Positions 8,982 through 16,905 of a DNA stretch of 59,401 bases are shown here, in pieces. Location of the stretch: NCBI GenBank assembly GCA_017407115.1, contig JAFQXD010000029.1, positions 1 through 59,401 on the forward strand, given 5' to 3'. The first letter of the stretch is position 1; every line of letters starts with the position of its first letter. Position numbers and translations under genes: made by a program. The notes beneath the pieces are model-generated. The model was not told the DNA's origin, did not search any database, and saw only the letters and a list, made by a program, of their open reading frames with translations. Origin of the DNA: Methanobrevibacter sp. (GTDB taxonomy: Archaea > Methanobacteriota > Methanobacteria > Methanobacteriales > Methanobacteriaceae).

Positions 8982-9404
8982 TTATGATTGACCTTGATTG
9001 TCATTATCTTGAACAGGAGCAGCAGCATTCTTATTCACAGTTACATTTAAACTTACATTTTCAGCATTAACAGTAAGGTCATTATAAGATACAAGTGCAG
9101 TGTATCCTTCAGGTGCAGTAACAGAAACCGCATAAACACCATAATCAACATTGCTGATTGATGCTCCACCGGCACTGCCAGTTTCACCTGAAGTGAGGAC
9201 AGTACCGCCACTGGTTAAAGTTACAGTTGCACCTTCAACTGCATCATCGTTATCATCTTTAACTGAAATGTTAACTTTACCTTTCTTAGCAGCAGTTAAA
9301 GCATTAACCACTTCAACTACTTCAGCTAACTTATCATAGAAAAATTTATCTACTCCTTCTCTTTGTTTGTATAATTTAGAGAAAGGAGGTAATTCAATAG
9401 GCAT
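8982..9404 (-). CDS. Capsid decoration-like protein with CnaB/Ig-like domain
   Basis: A 140-residue protein: a helical N-terminus (1-37) that could bind the capsid, then one prealbumin/CnaB-like beta-sandwich (about 40-122) with the usual DDAVEGATVTLTSGG and YGVYAVSVTAPEGYT lines, and a polar tail. The same type of domain is fused to the C-terminus of the neighbouring major capsid protein, so both probably decorate the outer capsid surface. The start follows a strong AAGGAGG site. That it is a head fibre or decoration protein is inferred. Confidence 0.65.
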   Translation of the reverse strand: MPIELPPFSKLYKQREGVDKFFYDKLAEVVEVVNALTAAKKGKVNISVKDDNDDAVEGATVTLTSGGTVLTSGETGSAGGASISNVDYGVYAVSVTAPEGYTALVSYNDLTVNAENVSLNVTVNKNAAAPVQDNDNQGQS

Positions 9405-9432
9405 AAATATTAAACCTCCTTATAAGTTAAAC

Positions 9433-10674
9433 TTAATTTTTAGTAAGTATTAAGCTGACTCTAGAATCAGCGGCAGCTACTTCATAATCTGCAACACTGA
9501 TTTTAGTGTAACCGGTAGGAACAGTGTCATAATCAACTTCGTAAGTACCGTATGGTACTTGGATCATTTCACATAATCCTCTGTTGTTACTTGCTCCAGA
9601 TTTGAAGACATTGTTATCATCATCAGTGAATGAAACTTTAGCACCAGCGACTGGTTTACCATCAGTACCAAGAATGTTAAAGCTGATGTTACCAAGTTTG
9701 GTTTTGGTTTTTCTGTCTTCATCTTTTGCAATACCGGTAATCATACCGTTTTTATGTTCAGCATCGTTATAAGCAGTGATAACTTGCACGATAGATTGAC
9801 TGGTAGCTAATTTGGTTTTAGCAAACGGTACAACAGTTGGAGATTGGAACTCACGTACTTTGATACTGGAAGTATCAACAATAGCGATTTTCTCACCGCT
9901 AGTGTTGTCGATGTGTCTGTCAACGATGACAGGGATGATGTTTCCTGCTGCGGTGTAAATACCTGTTACTTTGAAACCACCAACGATTTCATATTCTAAT
10001 GGTTTCATTGTTCCTGGGAAGTAGATATCATTGATTTGATTTGCTGCTTCAGGGGTACATACAAGACCGGCAGGGTAACCGTTTTCTTCAATGATTGCTT
10101 CAACAAGACTAACAATATCATCTTTAGTTAATAAGTTATCTCCAAGATTGAAAGTGTTAGTACTGATGGTGTTGAATAAACCTTTGAAATCTTTATCAGC
10201 ATCTTCACCAGACCCTTCAAGTAAGGTGTAATCTAAGGTGTTTGCCATGTCGATTAAACCATCTTCTAAGTCATCTTTGAATAAATCGAATTCAGCTGCT
10301 TTTTCTGCAATATCACCAATGTTGATATTGTAGTGTAAAATTTTCATGTAAGCAATTCTTTTATCGAATTCACTTGGAGTGTATTCAACAATGGAATCAT
10401 CTTCTAACATGAAGTTAGTTCTGGTTTTGTTGGTTTTGATTTTGTATCCAACTTTAACTTTGTCAGTTGATTTTACACAACCATTTGCTTTTAAGAACTC
10501 TAAGTATGGAGTTTGTAATGCAACTCTTTTCTTGAGTTCAGGGTCATATTCAACAGGCATTACTACATTTGCGTTTACGGTGGTTTGCATTGCTTTTTGC
10601 AATTCTTGCATACCAGTGTTTAAATCCATGTATTGGGATTGTAAATCTTTTAATGTCATTTCTCCTTCAGACAT
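9433..10674 (-). CDS. Major capsid protein, HK97 fold, with C-terminal CnaB-like domain
   Basis: A 413-residue protein. The N-terminal helix (residues 5-35), an E-loop/P-domain region with DYTLLEGSGEDADKDFKGL (about 147-165) and PAGLVCTPEAANQINDIYF (about 203-221) are typical of HK97-fold capsids. From about residue 322 a second domain begins (LGNISFNILGTDGKPVAGAK) that matches a CnaB/prealbumin sandwich and ends the protein. It lies directly after the protease/scaffold gene. The extra domain is probably displayed on the capsid surface and is related to the small protein downstream. Confidence 0.9.
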   Translation of the reverse strand: MSEGEMTLKDLQSQYMDLNTGMQELQKAMQTTVNANVVMPVEYDPELKKRVALQTPYLEFLKANGCVKSTDKVKVGYKIKTNKTRTNFMLEDDSIVEYTPSEFDKRIAYMKILHYNINIGDIAEKAAEFDLFKDDLEDGLIDMANTLDYTLLEGSGEDADKDFKGLFNTISTNTFNLGDNLLTKDDIVSLVEAIIEENGYPAGLVCTPEAANQINDIYFPGTMKPLEYEIVGGFKVTGIYTAAGNIIPVIVDRHIDNTSGEKIAIVDTSSIKVREFQSPTVVPFAKTKLATSQSIVQVITAYNDAEHKNGMITGIAKDEDRKTKTKLGNISFNILGTDGKPVAGAKVSFTDDDNNVFKSGASNNRGLCEMIQVPYGTYEVDYDTVPTGYTKISVADYEVAAADSRVSLILTKN

Positions 10675-10687
10675 AGAATATTCCTCC

Positions 10688-11782
10688 TTATTGTGCTCCT
10701 AATCTGGAAAGTAATCCAGAGGATTTTTTATTAGCTTCAATGTTTTTGTAGATTTCTTCAGCAGTGAAAGTCTTTTTAGCTTCACCTTGACCTGCACCAC
10801 CTTCATCATTGTTTTGTGGTGCTGGTGTTGGAGTAGGATCTCTTTCTTTGTTGACGTAATCTGCAAGTCCTTTTTGTAAATCTTCTTCAGTGAATTTGTT
10901 TTTGTTGATTTCATCTAAGAGTTCTTCTTTTAATGCAGATAATTCTTCAGCAAAAGATTTTTCTCCCTGAGCTCCGCCTTCATTGTTATTGTTTGCTGGA
11001 GGTTGTGGCTCAGTTAACTCTTTGATTTTTTCATCAACTACTCTTTCAATTTCTGCTTTACATGATTCAAGCACAGCATTTTGAATTTCTTCTTTGTTCT
11101 CTGCAAGATATGCATCCATGAAATCTTTACAGATACTTTCAATTTCTTCTCTAGAAACAGGGTTTTCATTGTTTTGAGAATTGTTTTGAGAATTTCCATC
11201 TTCTGGCATTTTATTTGCCTCCATGTTTTTTCTTATTAAATGACATGCACCAGCTAAACATTTAGCCTCAACAACATCACTATTCTTAGTAGCGGTTACT
11301 GTTCCAAATGTATCATAATTTGCAGGCATGCCTGTAAGACTAATTTCAAAAAGGTCAATGTCCTTTATCTCCCACCCATCATTGGTTTGGTCATAGTCTT
11401 TAATTCTACCACCTATAGATAATCCTAGCTGCACACCAATATCCAACATCTCTTTTACAAAAGCTGCATACTTGGATAATATGGTAGCTCGGATTTTCAA
11501 GATATTATCATCTGAATCTACAACTTTGGTAATAGCTCCAAGAATTCCTTTGAAGAGACTATACCTGTGATCACCATGAAGATTTTTATGACTTGTAGTT
11601 AGCTGAACCTTCATTGAATCAATTGCAGACTGGAGGATAACATCTCCTTCTAGGTCTTTATTTGTTGTAGATGCAACGCCTTCAATTGTTAATGTTCCAT
11701 CGTCATTTAAATCATATGATTTCTGTTCTGATGGAGCATACAATTTAAACAGCATCTTATCTTCTTTGATTTTTACTGTCAT
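10688..11782 (-). CDS. Prohead protease fused to scaffold-like region
   Basis: A 364-residue protein. Residues 1-185 match the HK97/XkdF-type serine protease (U35): VASTTNKDLEGDVIL near 37-50, histidines at 65, 69 and 72 (TSHKNLHGDH), the nucleophile-like serine in GLSIGG (S122), and ISLTGMPAN (148-155). The remainder is acidic, Asn/Gln/Glu-rich and coiled-coil-like, as in protease-scaffold fusions that fill the procapsid and are digested on maturation. The start lacks a clear ribosome binding site (TTGAAATATT precedes the ATG), unlike its neighbours, and it is the first gene after the unusual 612-bp gap. Confidence 0.87.
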   Translation of the reverse strand: MTVKIKEDKMLFKLYAPSEQKSYDLNDDGTLTIEGVASTTNKDLEGDVILQSAIDSMKVQLTTSHKNLHGDHRYSLFKGILGAITKVVDSDDNILKIRATILSKYAAFVKEMLDIGVQLGLSIGGRIKDYDQTNDGWEIKDIDLFEISLTGMPANYDTFGTVTATKNSDVVEAKCLAGACHLIRKNMEANKMPEDGNSQNNSQNNENPVSREEIESICKDFMDAYLAENKEEIQNAVLESCKAEIERVVDEKIKELTEPQPPANNNNEGGAQGEKSFAEELSALKEELLDEINKNKFTEEDLQKGLADYVNKERDPTPTPAPQNNDEGGAGQGEAKKTFTAEEIYKNIEANKKSSGLLSRLGAQ

Positions 11783-11813
11783 AATATTTCAACTACAATA
11801 ATTTATTTGAGAG

Positions 11814-11875
11814 TGGGATTAGGGATTTAAACCCTTAATTTTTCTTTTTTTGATTAAATAAGTAGCAATCCCACA
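11814..11875 (-). other. tRNA-like fold B (acceptor stem plus degenerate T-arm)
   Basis: Minus strand: GTGGGAT (11875-11869) pairs perfectly with ATCCCAC (11820-11814), seven bp like an acceptor stem. Directly 5' of the second strand is a T-arm-like hairpin: AAGGG, seven-base loop TTTAAAT, CCCTA (11837-11821), with four of five pairs formed. The 31 nt in between show no D or anticodon arm. The loop has T where tRNAs have the invariant C56, so this is not an ordinary tRNA. It ends 32 bp before the protease start and shares the GTGGGA / TCCCAC core with fold A at 12342-12380. Confidence 0.45.
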
Positions 11876-12341
11876 TATGAATAAAAGAGGTATAAGAGAG
11901 GAGAATAATTAAATGGTTCTAAAATTAATTGTAAAAAAAACCTGGAATCCGGATATGAAATTCGTGATATTATTAAAGTAGAAAATAAACATAGGCAATC
12001 CAAATGAAAAGATATGATAGTTTAACATTTTTTTTACAAAAAATTTCACAGGAAAGAACCATCTATCACAGTTTTCCTCCTCCCTCTTTTTCCTGAATAC
12101 TTTTTCGTGTTTCAAGCGTATAGGAAAAACCATCGACATATTTGATAGGAAGTTACCCGATGTAGAAAGGATTTGGTAACCCAGTTTACTCTGGGGGGAA
12201 GAACTAATTTAGGTAAAATAGGGTTTTAGTAGCAATCAAAAAAAAAGAATAAATGGTTTTAGACACCAGTCTTAAAACTATGGTTTTTATCCTTTTTTTT
12301 ATTTCGCAGAAAAAAACGGCTCATTTAATTTTTTTGTTTTC
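11876..12341. other. Untranslated stretch inside the late operon with several hairpins
   Basis: No convincing gene. Structures seen: CCAG TTTACT CTGG (12181-12194) next to GTTACC ... GGTAAC arms (12152-12180); a nine-bp hairpin GTTTTAGAC, loop ACCA, GTCTTAAAAC with one bulge (12256-12278) followed on the plus strand by eight Ts; and a T-run of eight on the minus strand near 11933-11940. The decamer AGTAGCAATC occurs at both ends of the region (11861 and 12229). In a genome where other late genes touch or overlap, this space is probably functional as RNA. Confidence 0.5.
11973..12062 (-). CDS. Possible 29-residue membrane micropeptide
   Basis: ATG at 12062, stop at 11973. A strong GGGAGGAGG lies 13 bases upstream, slightly far. 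The peptide has a short basic N-terminal part and a hydrophobic end (LSYLFIWIAYVYFLL). It lies in the long gap between MuF and protease genes. Low confidence: AT-rich DNA produces such peptides by chance. Confidence 0.25.
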   Translation of the reverse strand: MVLSCEIFCKKNVKLSYLFIWIAYVYFLL

Positions 12342-12380
12342 GGTGGGACAAGGAATCGAACCTCGCCAAGATTTCCCACC
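12342..12380 (-). other. tRNA-like minihelix A: perfect acceptor stem plus T-arm, 39 nt
   Basis: Minus strand 12380-12342 reads GGTGGGA, eight linker bases AATCTTGG, CGAGG, seven-base loop TTCGATT, CCTTG, TCCCACC. The seven-bp acceptor-like stem is perfect, the T-stem has five pairs (one G-T) and the loop fits the tRNA T-loop consensus TTCRANY exactly. The D-arm, anticodon arm and variable loop are absent. It begins 15 nt after the MuF stop codon, on the late transcript. Acceptor/T-arm minihelices are known minimal substrates for RNase P, RNase Z and CCA-adding enzyme, so an RNA-processing signal is the best guess. Confidence 0.7.
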
Positions 12381-12394
12381 ATGAAAAAATAATA

Positions 12395-13285
12395 TTATGC
12401 GGGTACAAGATTAATCTGCACCGCATCACTAACAGGATTTGGTCCTAACACATGTTCAATGTAAGCCATCACAGAGCATCTGCAGTTTGGATGGAACGGA
12501 ACAAGCTTATATGCATCGGTGATATCCCATATCCTTTCACCTGCAACATTGTCCATGCTCATTTCACCATGGAAGATATATGCTGCTTCAAGGCATATTG
12601 GACAAACATTAGCATCTTCAGCTGTTAAAATTTTAATTTTAGTTACACCATAATTAGCATATGATTGTAACCGGCCTTGAGTCATTGCACGTGCTGTTTC
12701 TGTACGTGCTATCATCATAGCTCTTTGACGTGCTGTTAATGTTTTACCAGTTAATGATTCACCAGTTGCATTCCTTATTCTACGTGCCACTTCAGGAACT
12801 CCCTCTCCTTCAGCTATGCCCAGGAATATTTGGGTTTTGATGTGTTCAATAACATCTTCATGTAAAGTTGTTATTAGTTCAAAGTTGTAATCTTGCAGAA
12901 CTTTTAAACCATACATGGTGGCGTCATTATAGTATTTGGTTCTTTTTATCTCGCTGAAACCTTTGTCTAGTCCCAGGTCATAGATACGATCTATTAATTG
13001 TTCTGCTGTGAGATTAGTTTCATGAAGTATTTCTGCCAGTTCATCTCGTATGTTGTCGAATACTATGTCATTGTATTCTTCATGTTCACGGAATAATTTT
13101 TTAGCTTCGTCAGATTCTAACCATTTGATGAATAAGGAAATTTGTTTGTTGAAAGCATCGATGAAAGATTCAAAATATTCTTCCTCTGATGTAGATAAAG
13201 TTGTTTCATCAAACAATGCTTTATCAAAATCAATGCAATGCATCAACAACTTATTAGTTTCAATCCTACTCTTAGCAGAAATCAT
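12395..13285 (-). CDS. MuF-family minor head protein
   Basis: A 296-residue minor capsid/head morphogenesis protein like SPP1 gp7, which binds the portal and travels with DNA. The MuF core is visible from about residue 180: ARQRAMMIARTETARAMTQGR, then a Cys pair in NVCPICLEA and the closing HPNCRCSV (a putative zinc site). It starts at 13285 after AAGGAG at nine bases, five bases inside the portal spacing, so it is coupled to the portal. It is followed by the tRNA-like minihelix and the long gap. Confidence 0.92.
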   Translation of the reverse strand: MISAKSRIETNKLLMHCIDFDKALFDETTLSTSEEEYFESFIDAFNKQISLFIKWLESDEAKKLFREHEEYNDIVFDNIRDELAEILHETNLTAEQLIDRIYDLGLDKGFSEIKRTKYYNDATMYGLKVLQDYNFELITTLHEDVIEHIKTQIFLGIAEGEGVPEVARRIRNATGESLTGKTLTARQRAMMIARTETARAMTQGRLQSYANYGVTKIKILTAEDANVCPICLEAAYIFHGEMSMDNVAGERIWDITDAYKLVPFHPNCRCSVMAYIEHVLGPNPVSDAVQINLVPA

Positions 13286-13289
13286 AAAC

Positions 13290-14579
13290 TTAATACTCCT
13301 TCTTCAACCTTTCTAACAGTAAAGCTTTACGATAAGCCTGCAACTGCTTATTAGCATCATCAGTAACATTAGCATCCTGCAAAGTATTATTAGTATTCCC
13401 ATAAGTCAATGGAGTGTTTCCCCATTCAACAGGGTCCAAACCATAACCTGCTCTAACTTCATTTACAAAAGTGGATCCATTACGCAATTGCTTATCTTCA
13501 ATGACAGCTCTTTTCTCTTTATCCTCTAGGTCCATTTCATTAAATTCAAATAACTCTTCAAAACCAGAACGGCCAAACACTTTATTGTGAGCTCCTTCAA
13601 AAAGTTTAACCCATCCAGAAAGATTGGCTTTTACAGTTTCTTTTTGTGACTGACCAGTTCCACCACCGAGATTTCCGGATTCAATGATTCCAGCTTCAGC
13701 AGGAGTAACACCATAAATAGATAATGTGATGTCTCTGACAAGTTGCTCTAACTCAACATACTGCATATCCTTATTGCTTGTTTGAGTTTGAATATACTCA
13801 GCACCCTGAACAATCAAAACACCATCCGGGTTTTCCTTACGGTCTTTTTCCAATCTTTCAATCTCACGTAACAAATCATCATACTCAATGTTAATATCAT
13901 AATTCATTACTGCACGTGGGTTAATACCGTTATTCTCAAAGATACTAGTATTATATTTTAACCCGTAGATTTGCAATGCAAGATATCTTGCCAGTGAATC
14001 TATGAGGCTGGTTCCCCATTTCTCCCCACGGATGCCCGGCTCTGCAAAATGAATAATCTCATCATCTTCAAAACGGACATTATTATATTTCAAACCCCAT
14101 TGGTCAGTTTCATAATCATACATCATCCATTCAAAAGGAATGAATTCCAAACCTTCAGGTATTCCATCGAAGACATCATTGTAATGTACCCTTGCAAATC
14201 CATCACCAGTCACCAGGAAGCTATCCCACATCCTGCTGACATAGGTTTCAAAGAAATCATCTCTTCTAACACCCATAGGATTTTTCATTAAATTAGTTAG
14301 ATAATTAACAGAAACAGGATGGTTGAATGATTCATCAGGATTGGTAACCTGATAACCTAAGGAGATAACACGATTCTTAATAACTCTTCTACAGACTCTG
14401 ACCCACGGCATGTCACCAGCGTCAAAGTAAGTTCCAATGTTTAATCCTACATCTTTGACACGTGGTTGTAATGTCCATAAGTGACTTCTTCTTAATTTGT
14501 CTGCTTCAGATTGTTTAGGTTCACGGATAGCTGGTAAATTCATTATTCCTTTCACTATCCAATTATCTCTCCAACTCAT
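13290..14579 (-). CDS. Portal protein (HK97 family)
   Basis: A 429-residue portal that forms the dodecameric ring through which DNA enters and leaves the head. Typical lines are VTGDGFARVHYND (about residue 123), GLEFIPFEWM, DDEIIHFAEPGIRGEKWGTS (about 172-191), FENNGINPRAVMNYD and YGVTPAEAGIIESGN (about 298-312). It overlaps the stop of TerL by four bases (ATGA), so the two are translationally coupled. Length is normal for the family. Confidence 0.94.
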   Translation of the reverse strand: MSWRDNWIVKGIMNLPAIREPKQSEADKLRRSHLWTLQPRVKDVGLNIGTYFDAGDMPWVRVCRRVIKNRVISLGYQVTNPDESFNHPVSVNYLTNLMKNPMGVRRDDFFETYVSRMWDSFLVTGDGFARVHYNDVFDGIPEGLEFIPFEWMMYDYETDQWGLKYNNVRFEDDEIIHFAEPGIRGEKWGTSLIDSLARYLALQIYGLKYNTSIFENNGINPRAVMNYDINIEYDDLLREIERLEKDRKENPDGVLIVQGAEYIQTQTSNKDMQYVELEQLVRDITLSIYGVTPAEAGIIESGNLGGGTGQSQKETVKANLSGWVKLFEGAHNKVFGRSGFEELFEFNEMDLEDKEKRAVIEDKQLRNGSTFVNEVRAGYGLDPVEWGNTPLTYGNTNNTLQDANVTDDANKQLQAYRKALLLERLKKEY

Positions 14580-15886
14580 ATTTTAACTCTCCTAGATGCG
14601 TGATAAATTTGTTTTTTAGCTGTTTTCATTGGCCCACATATTCCTCCACGCCACATGTCAGGGCAGTGATCATCTTGTTTTAATGGCATGTCTTTTCCTT
14701 TTGCCTGGGCTTTTTTATCCCAGCTGTAAGTTTGAGCTTGTTCAATACTATTCTTGCAGTTCACATGTATCTTAAATCGACGTGTAGCTATGAGTCTTTG
14801 GATTGTCCCGATGTCTTCATTGACATCAGGAGTATATGTTTTAATCTTCATCTTTACTCTGGAGTCTTTTTCACATGCGGTTTTCAGTGAAGCTGCATCG
14901 TGAGGCAGGAACAAAGTATTGTTATTGTCAAGTTTGTATCTGTCTTGTAATGTGACAATGTCATCTACTCTTTCATCGTCTGATTGTGCTACGCCCATCA
15001 CTTCAGCATCATAATAAGTTTCCTCTAATAGGTAATAGGAATTTCCTTCAGGGTCTCTATGAATACCCATTACTCCAAATGTGGTAACGGTGCTGACTCC
15101 GTAGTCGCAGCAGATGTTGATATCATGGAGCTTTGGTCTGTATCTGAATGTGTTTTCAGATTCAACAAACTTGTCATAAATAGCTCCTTCAGCAATAACC
15201 CATCTGCCGAGAATATATCTGTCATATTGAAGTTTACTTGCATGGTATAATGATTTCAGATTTTCAACATATTCAGGTGCTAAGTTGGGATTATCTTCCA
15301 GGGTGAAATGCCATACTTTTACAGTACCTTTTTTTCTCAATTCCTGGTTGGTGATATATTGCTTGTAAATGTAATGGTAAGGACTATCAGGGTTCATAGT
15401 CAAGAATATTTGTGCACCTGATAGGCTGCACCTGCTCATTGCCATTTTGATAGCTGACTCTGGTGCAGTGGCAGCTTCATCTCCATACCATCCTGCAACA
15501 GTCATCCCTTGTATACGGGAAGTGGCTCCTTCATCATTGAATCCGACAATGTAGGTTCTTTTATCCCCGATATCAATGTAGCCATCGTATTTATCGTAAT
15601 TGTAATACAGTTTGCCATGTATCATGCTGATTAAATCTTCAATAACATTACGCTCAATTGTGTCTCTTGTCTTTCCAGTTAACAAGAATTTGTCATGTGG
15701 GCTGTTTGCTATGAAGTTTAACCATCTGACATTTGCATTAATAGTTTTACTTGACCTGACAGATCCATGTAAAATGTTCAGGAATGCGTCACTATTGTCG
15801 AAGAAGTCTAATGCTTTGGAAGAAAATATCCCATATTGAAAGGGTTTAATCGTCCTTACAAATTTCCCTTGATTTTTTGATAGCAT
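14576..15886 (-). CDS. terL: Terminase large subunit
   Basis: A 436-residue packaging motor. Walker A GSVRSSKT (41-48), Walker B AGWYGDEA with D136/E137, coupling motif LTMNP (162-166), then an RNase H-like nuclease with acidic residues D261 (ICCDYG), D330 (LPHDAAS) and D405-D410 (DDHCPDMW). All key residues are present. The ATG at 15886 overlaps the end of TerS by 41 bases and has GGAG nine bases upstream. Headful-type packaging is suggested by the apparent circular permutation of the assembly. Confidence 0.95.
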   Translation of the reverse strand: MLSKNQGKFVRTIKPFQYGIFSSKALDFFDNSDAFLNILHGSVRSSKTINANVRWLNFIANSPHDKFLLTGKTRDTIERNVIEDLISMIHGKLYYNYDKYDGYIDIGDKRTYIVGFNDEGATSRIQGMTVAGWYGDEAATAPESAIKMAMSRCSLSGAQIFLTMNPDSPYHYIYKQYITNQELRKKGTVKVWHFTLEDNPNLAPEYVENLKSLYHASKLQYDRYILGRWVIAEGAIYDKFVESENTFRYRPKLHDINICCDYGVSTVTTFGVMGIHRDPEGNSYYLLEETYYDAEVMGVAQSDDERVDDIVTLQDRYKLDNNNTLFLPHDAASLKTACEKDSRVKMKIKTYTPDVNEDIGTIQRLIATRRFKIHVNCKNSIEQAQTYSWDKKAQAKGKDMPLKQDDHCPDMWRGGICGPMKTAKKQIYHASRRVKI

Positions 15887-16400
15887 CTGCTAACTCTCCA
15901 AAGCCTTCGTTAATGTTAATTTCAACATTACTTTCTTCATGTTTGAAGTAATCATTGTAAACTTTGTTGGCTTGAATAGATAGTTGAGCAACGTGCCTCC
16001 ATTCAGTTTTTTTATCTGGATTTTCAGCATCCATTTTAGCACGCTCAAAAACCTTAGGTAATTCAGCAGCTACTTTTGCAACACCTTCCATATTATCTGC
16101 AATAATAGATGCAACACTATTCATTGTCTCTTCAGCAGATTCAATTTTATCTGCTTGATTTTGAACAGCTTTTTCAGTTTGTTTATTTTTAATTTCTTGT
16201 CTTTTATTGAGCTCTGCTTCTACCCTATCTTGCATTTTGATATTTTTAGATTTGTACCTATTCAATGTCCTTGGTGAAATCTTTTCATTATATTGATTTT
16301 CCAACCATTCAGAAACCTTCGCCCCACTATCTCCCTTGGATAATCGAGCGACTATTTCATTATAATGATCGCTTGATTCAATTAAGTTTTTTCTTGCCAT
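15846..16400 (-). CDS. terS: Terminase small subunit (probable)
   Basis: A 184-residue protein directly upstream of and overlapping TerL. The N-terminal 50 residues look like a helix-turn-helix (SGAKVSEWLENQYNEKISPRTLNRYK), followed by a long coiled-coil region and an acidic C-terminus, the usual TerS layout for ring oligomers that bind the packaging site. No clear ribosome binding site precedes ATG 16400. About 50 bp upstream lies an array of palindromic CAATTGGC units (16451-16490) that is a good candidate for its binding site. Confidence 0.78.
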   Translation of the reverse strand: MARKNLIESSDHYNEIVARLSKGDSGAKVSEWLENQYNEKISPRTLNRYKSKNIKMQDRVEAELNKRQEIKNKQTEKAVQNQADKIESAEETMNSVASIIADNMEGVAKVAAELPKVFERAKMDAENPDKKTEWRHVAQLSIQANKVYNDYFKHEESNVEININEGFGELADAIKKSREICKDD

Positions 16401-16450
16401 GTTATCTACATCAGTTCATATTTTTTTGGACAGTATTTGACATTATGAGT

Positions 16451-16490
16451 CAATTGACCAATTGGCCAATTGGCCAATTGGCCAGTTGGT
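16451..16490. repeat. Tandem CAATTGGC array, candidate pac site or operator
   Basis: Five tandem 8-bp units: CAATTGAC, then CAATTGGC three times, then CAGTTGGT. Each unit junction makes the palindrome CCAATTGG. The array lies between the XhlA-like gene and terS, close to where many headful phages keep the packaging recognition site. It is the only short tandem array of this kind I saw in the window. Confidence 0.6.
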
Positions 16491-16503
16491 CATAACCGAG
16501 TCA

Positions 16504-16905
16504 TTATATTTTAATGAAATGCAATGCTACACCAACTAATATTGATATGATTGGTATCAATGCGAGCATAGTATTCCTGAAACTTCTTTGACTGCTTACA
16601 AAATCAGTCATGTCATTTTTGTAGTTTGCTAGCTCTGTTTTCATTTCATCAATTTTATCTTCTAAATCTTCCATCTTCTTATTGTTAGCTTCTCTTTGTT
16701 TTTGTCCCTCTTCCAACAGGACAGTTACTCTAGTCACTTTCTCAATTAATGTTGTTTGTAGTTTTTGTTGACGGTCACGTTCGACTTGGATTTGCTGGAT
16801 GTTTTCTTTCTTACTGTCAAGACGCACATTCATTTCTGCTATTTCTGATTCAATGTGAGAGAATCTTTCTTCATGACAACAGATATGATTATCATTGCGG
16901 GTCAT
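16504..16905 (-). CDS. XhlA-like coiled-coil membrane protein (holin accessory)
   Basis: A 133-residue protein: long coiled coil (about residues 12-108) and one C-terminal membrane helix (about 112-131, TMLALIPIISILVGVALHFI). This is the layout of XhlA/haemolysin-XhlA proteins encoded beside holins in PBSX-like phages. The start at ATG 16905 is chosen over a GTG at 16914 because GGTGA lies five bases before it. It overlaps the end of the holin gene. It probably helps membrane permeabilisation at lysis. Confidence 0.65.
   Translation of the reverse strand: MTRNDNHICCHEERFSHIESEIAEMNVRLDSKKENIQQIQVERDRQQKLQTTLIEKVTRVTVLLEEGQKQREANNKKMEDLEDKIDEMKTELANYKNDMTDFVSSQRSFRNTMLALIPIISILVGVALHFIKI

Noticed and set aside
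11909..12139. Minus-strand open frame of 76 codons in the MuF-protease gap
   Set aside because: No ribosome binding site before its ATG, biased Phe/Lys/Ile composition typical of translated AT-rich non-coding DNA, and it spans T-runs.
12342..12380. attP site copied from a host tRNA gene
   Set aside because: It lies 23 kb from the integrase inside the late operon, and the 5' acceptor strand is present too, which a 3'-end attachment core would not need. Kept as a weak alternative only.
12342..12380. Functional tRNA gene
   Set aside because: No D-arm or anticodon arm; it cannot decode.
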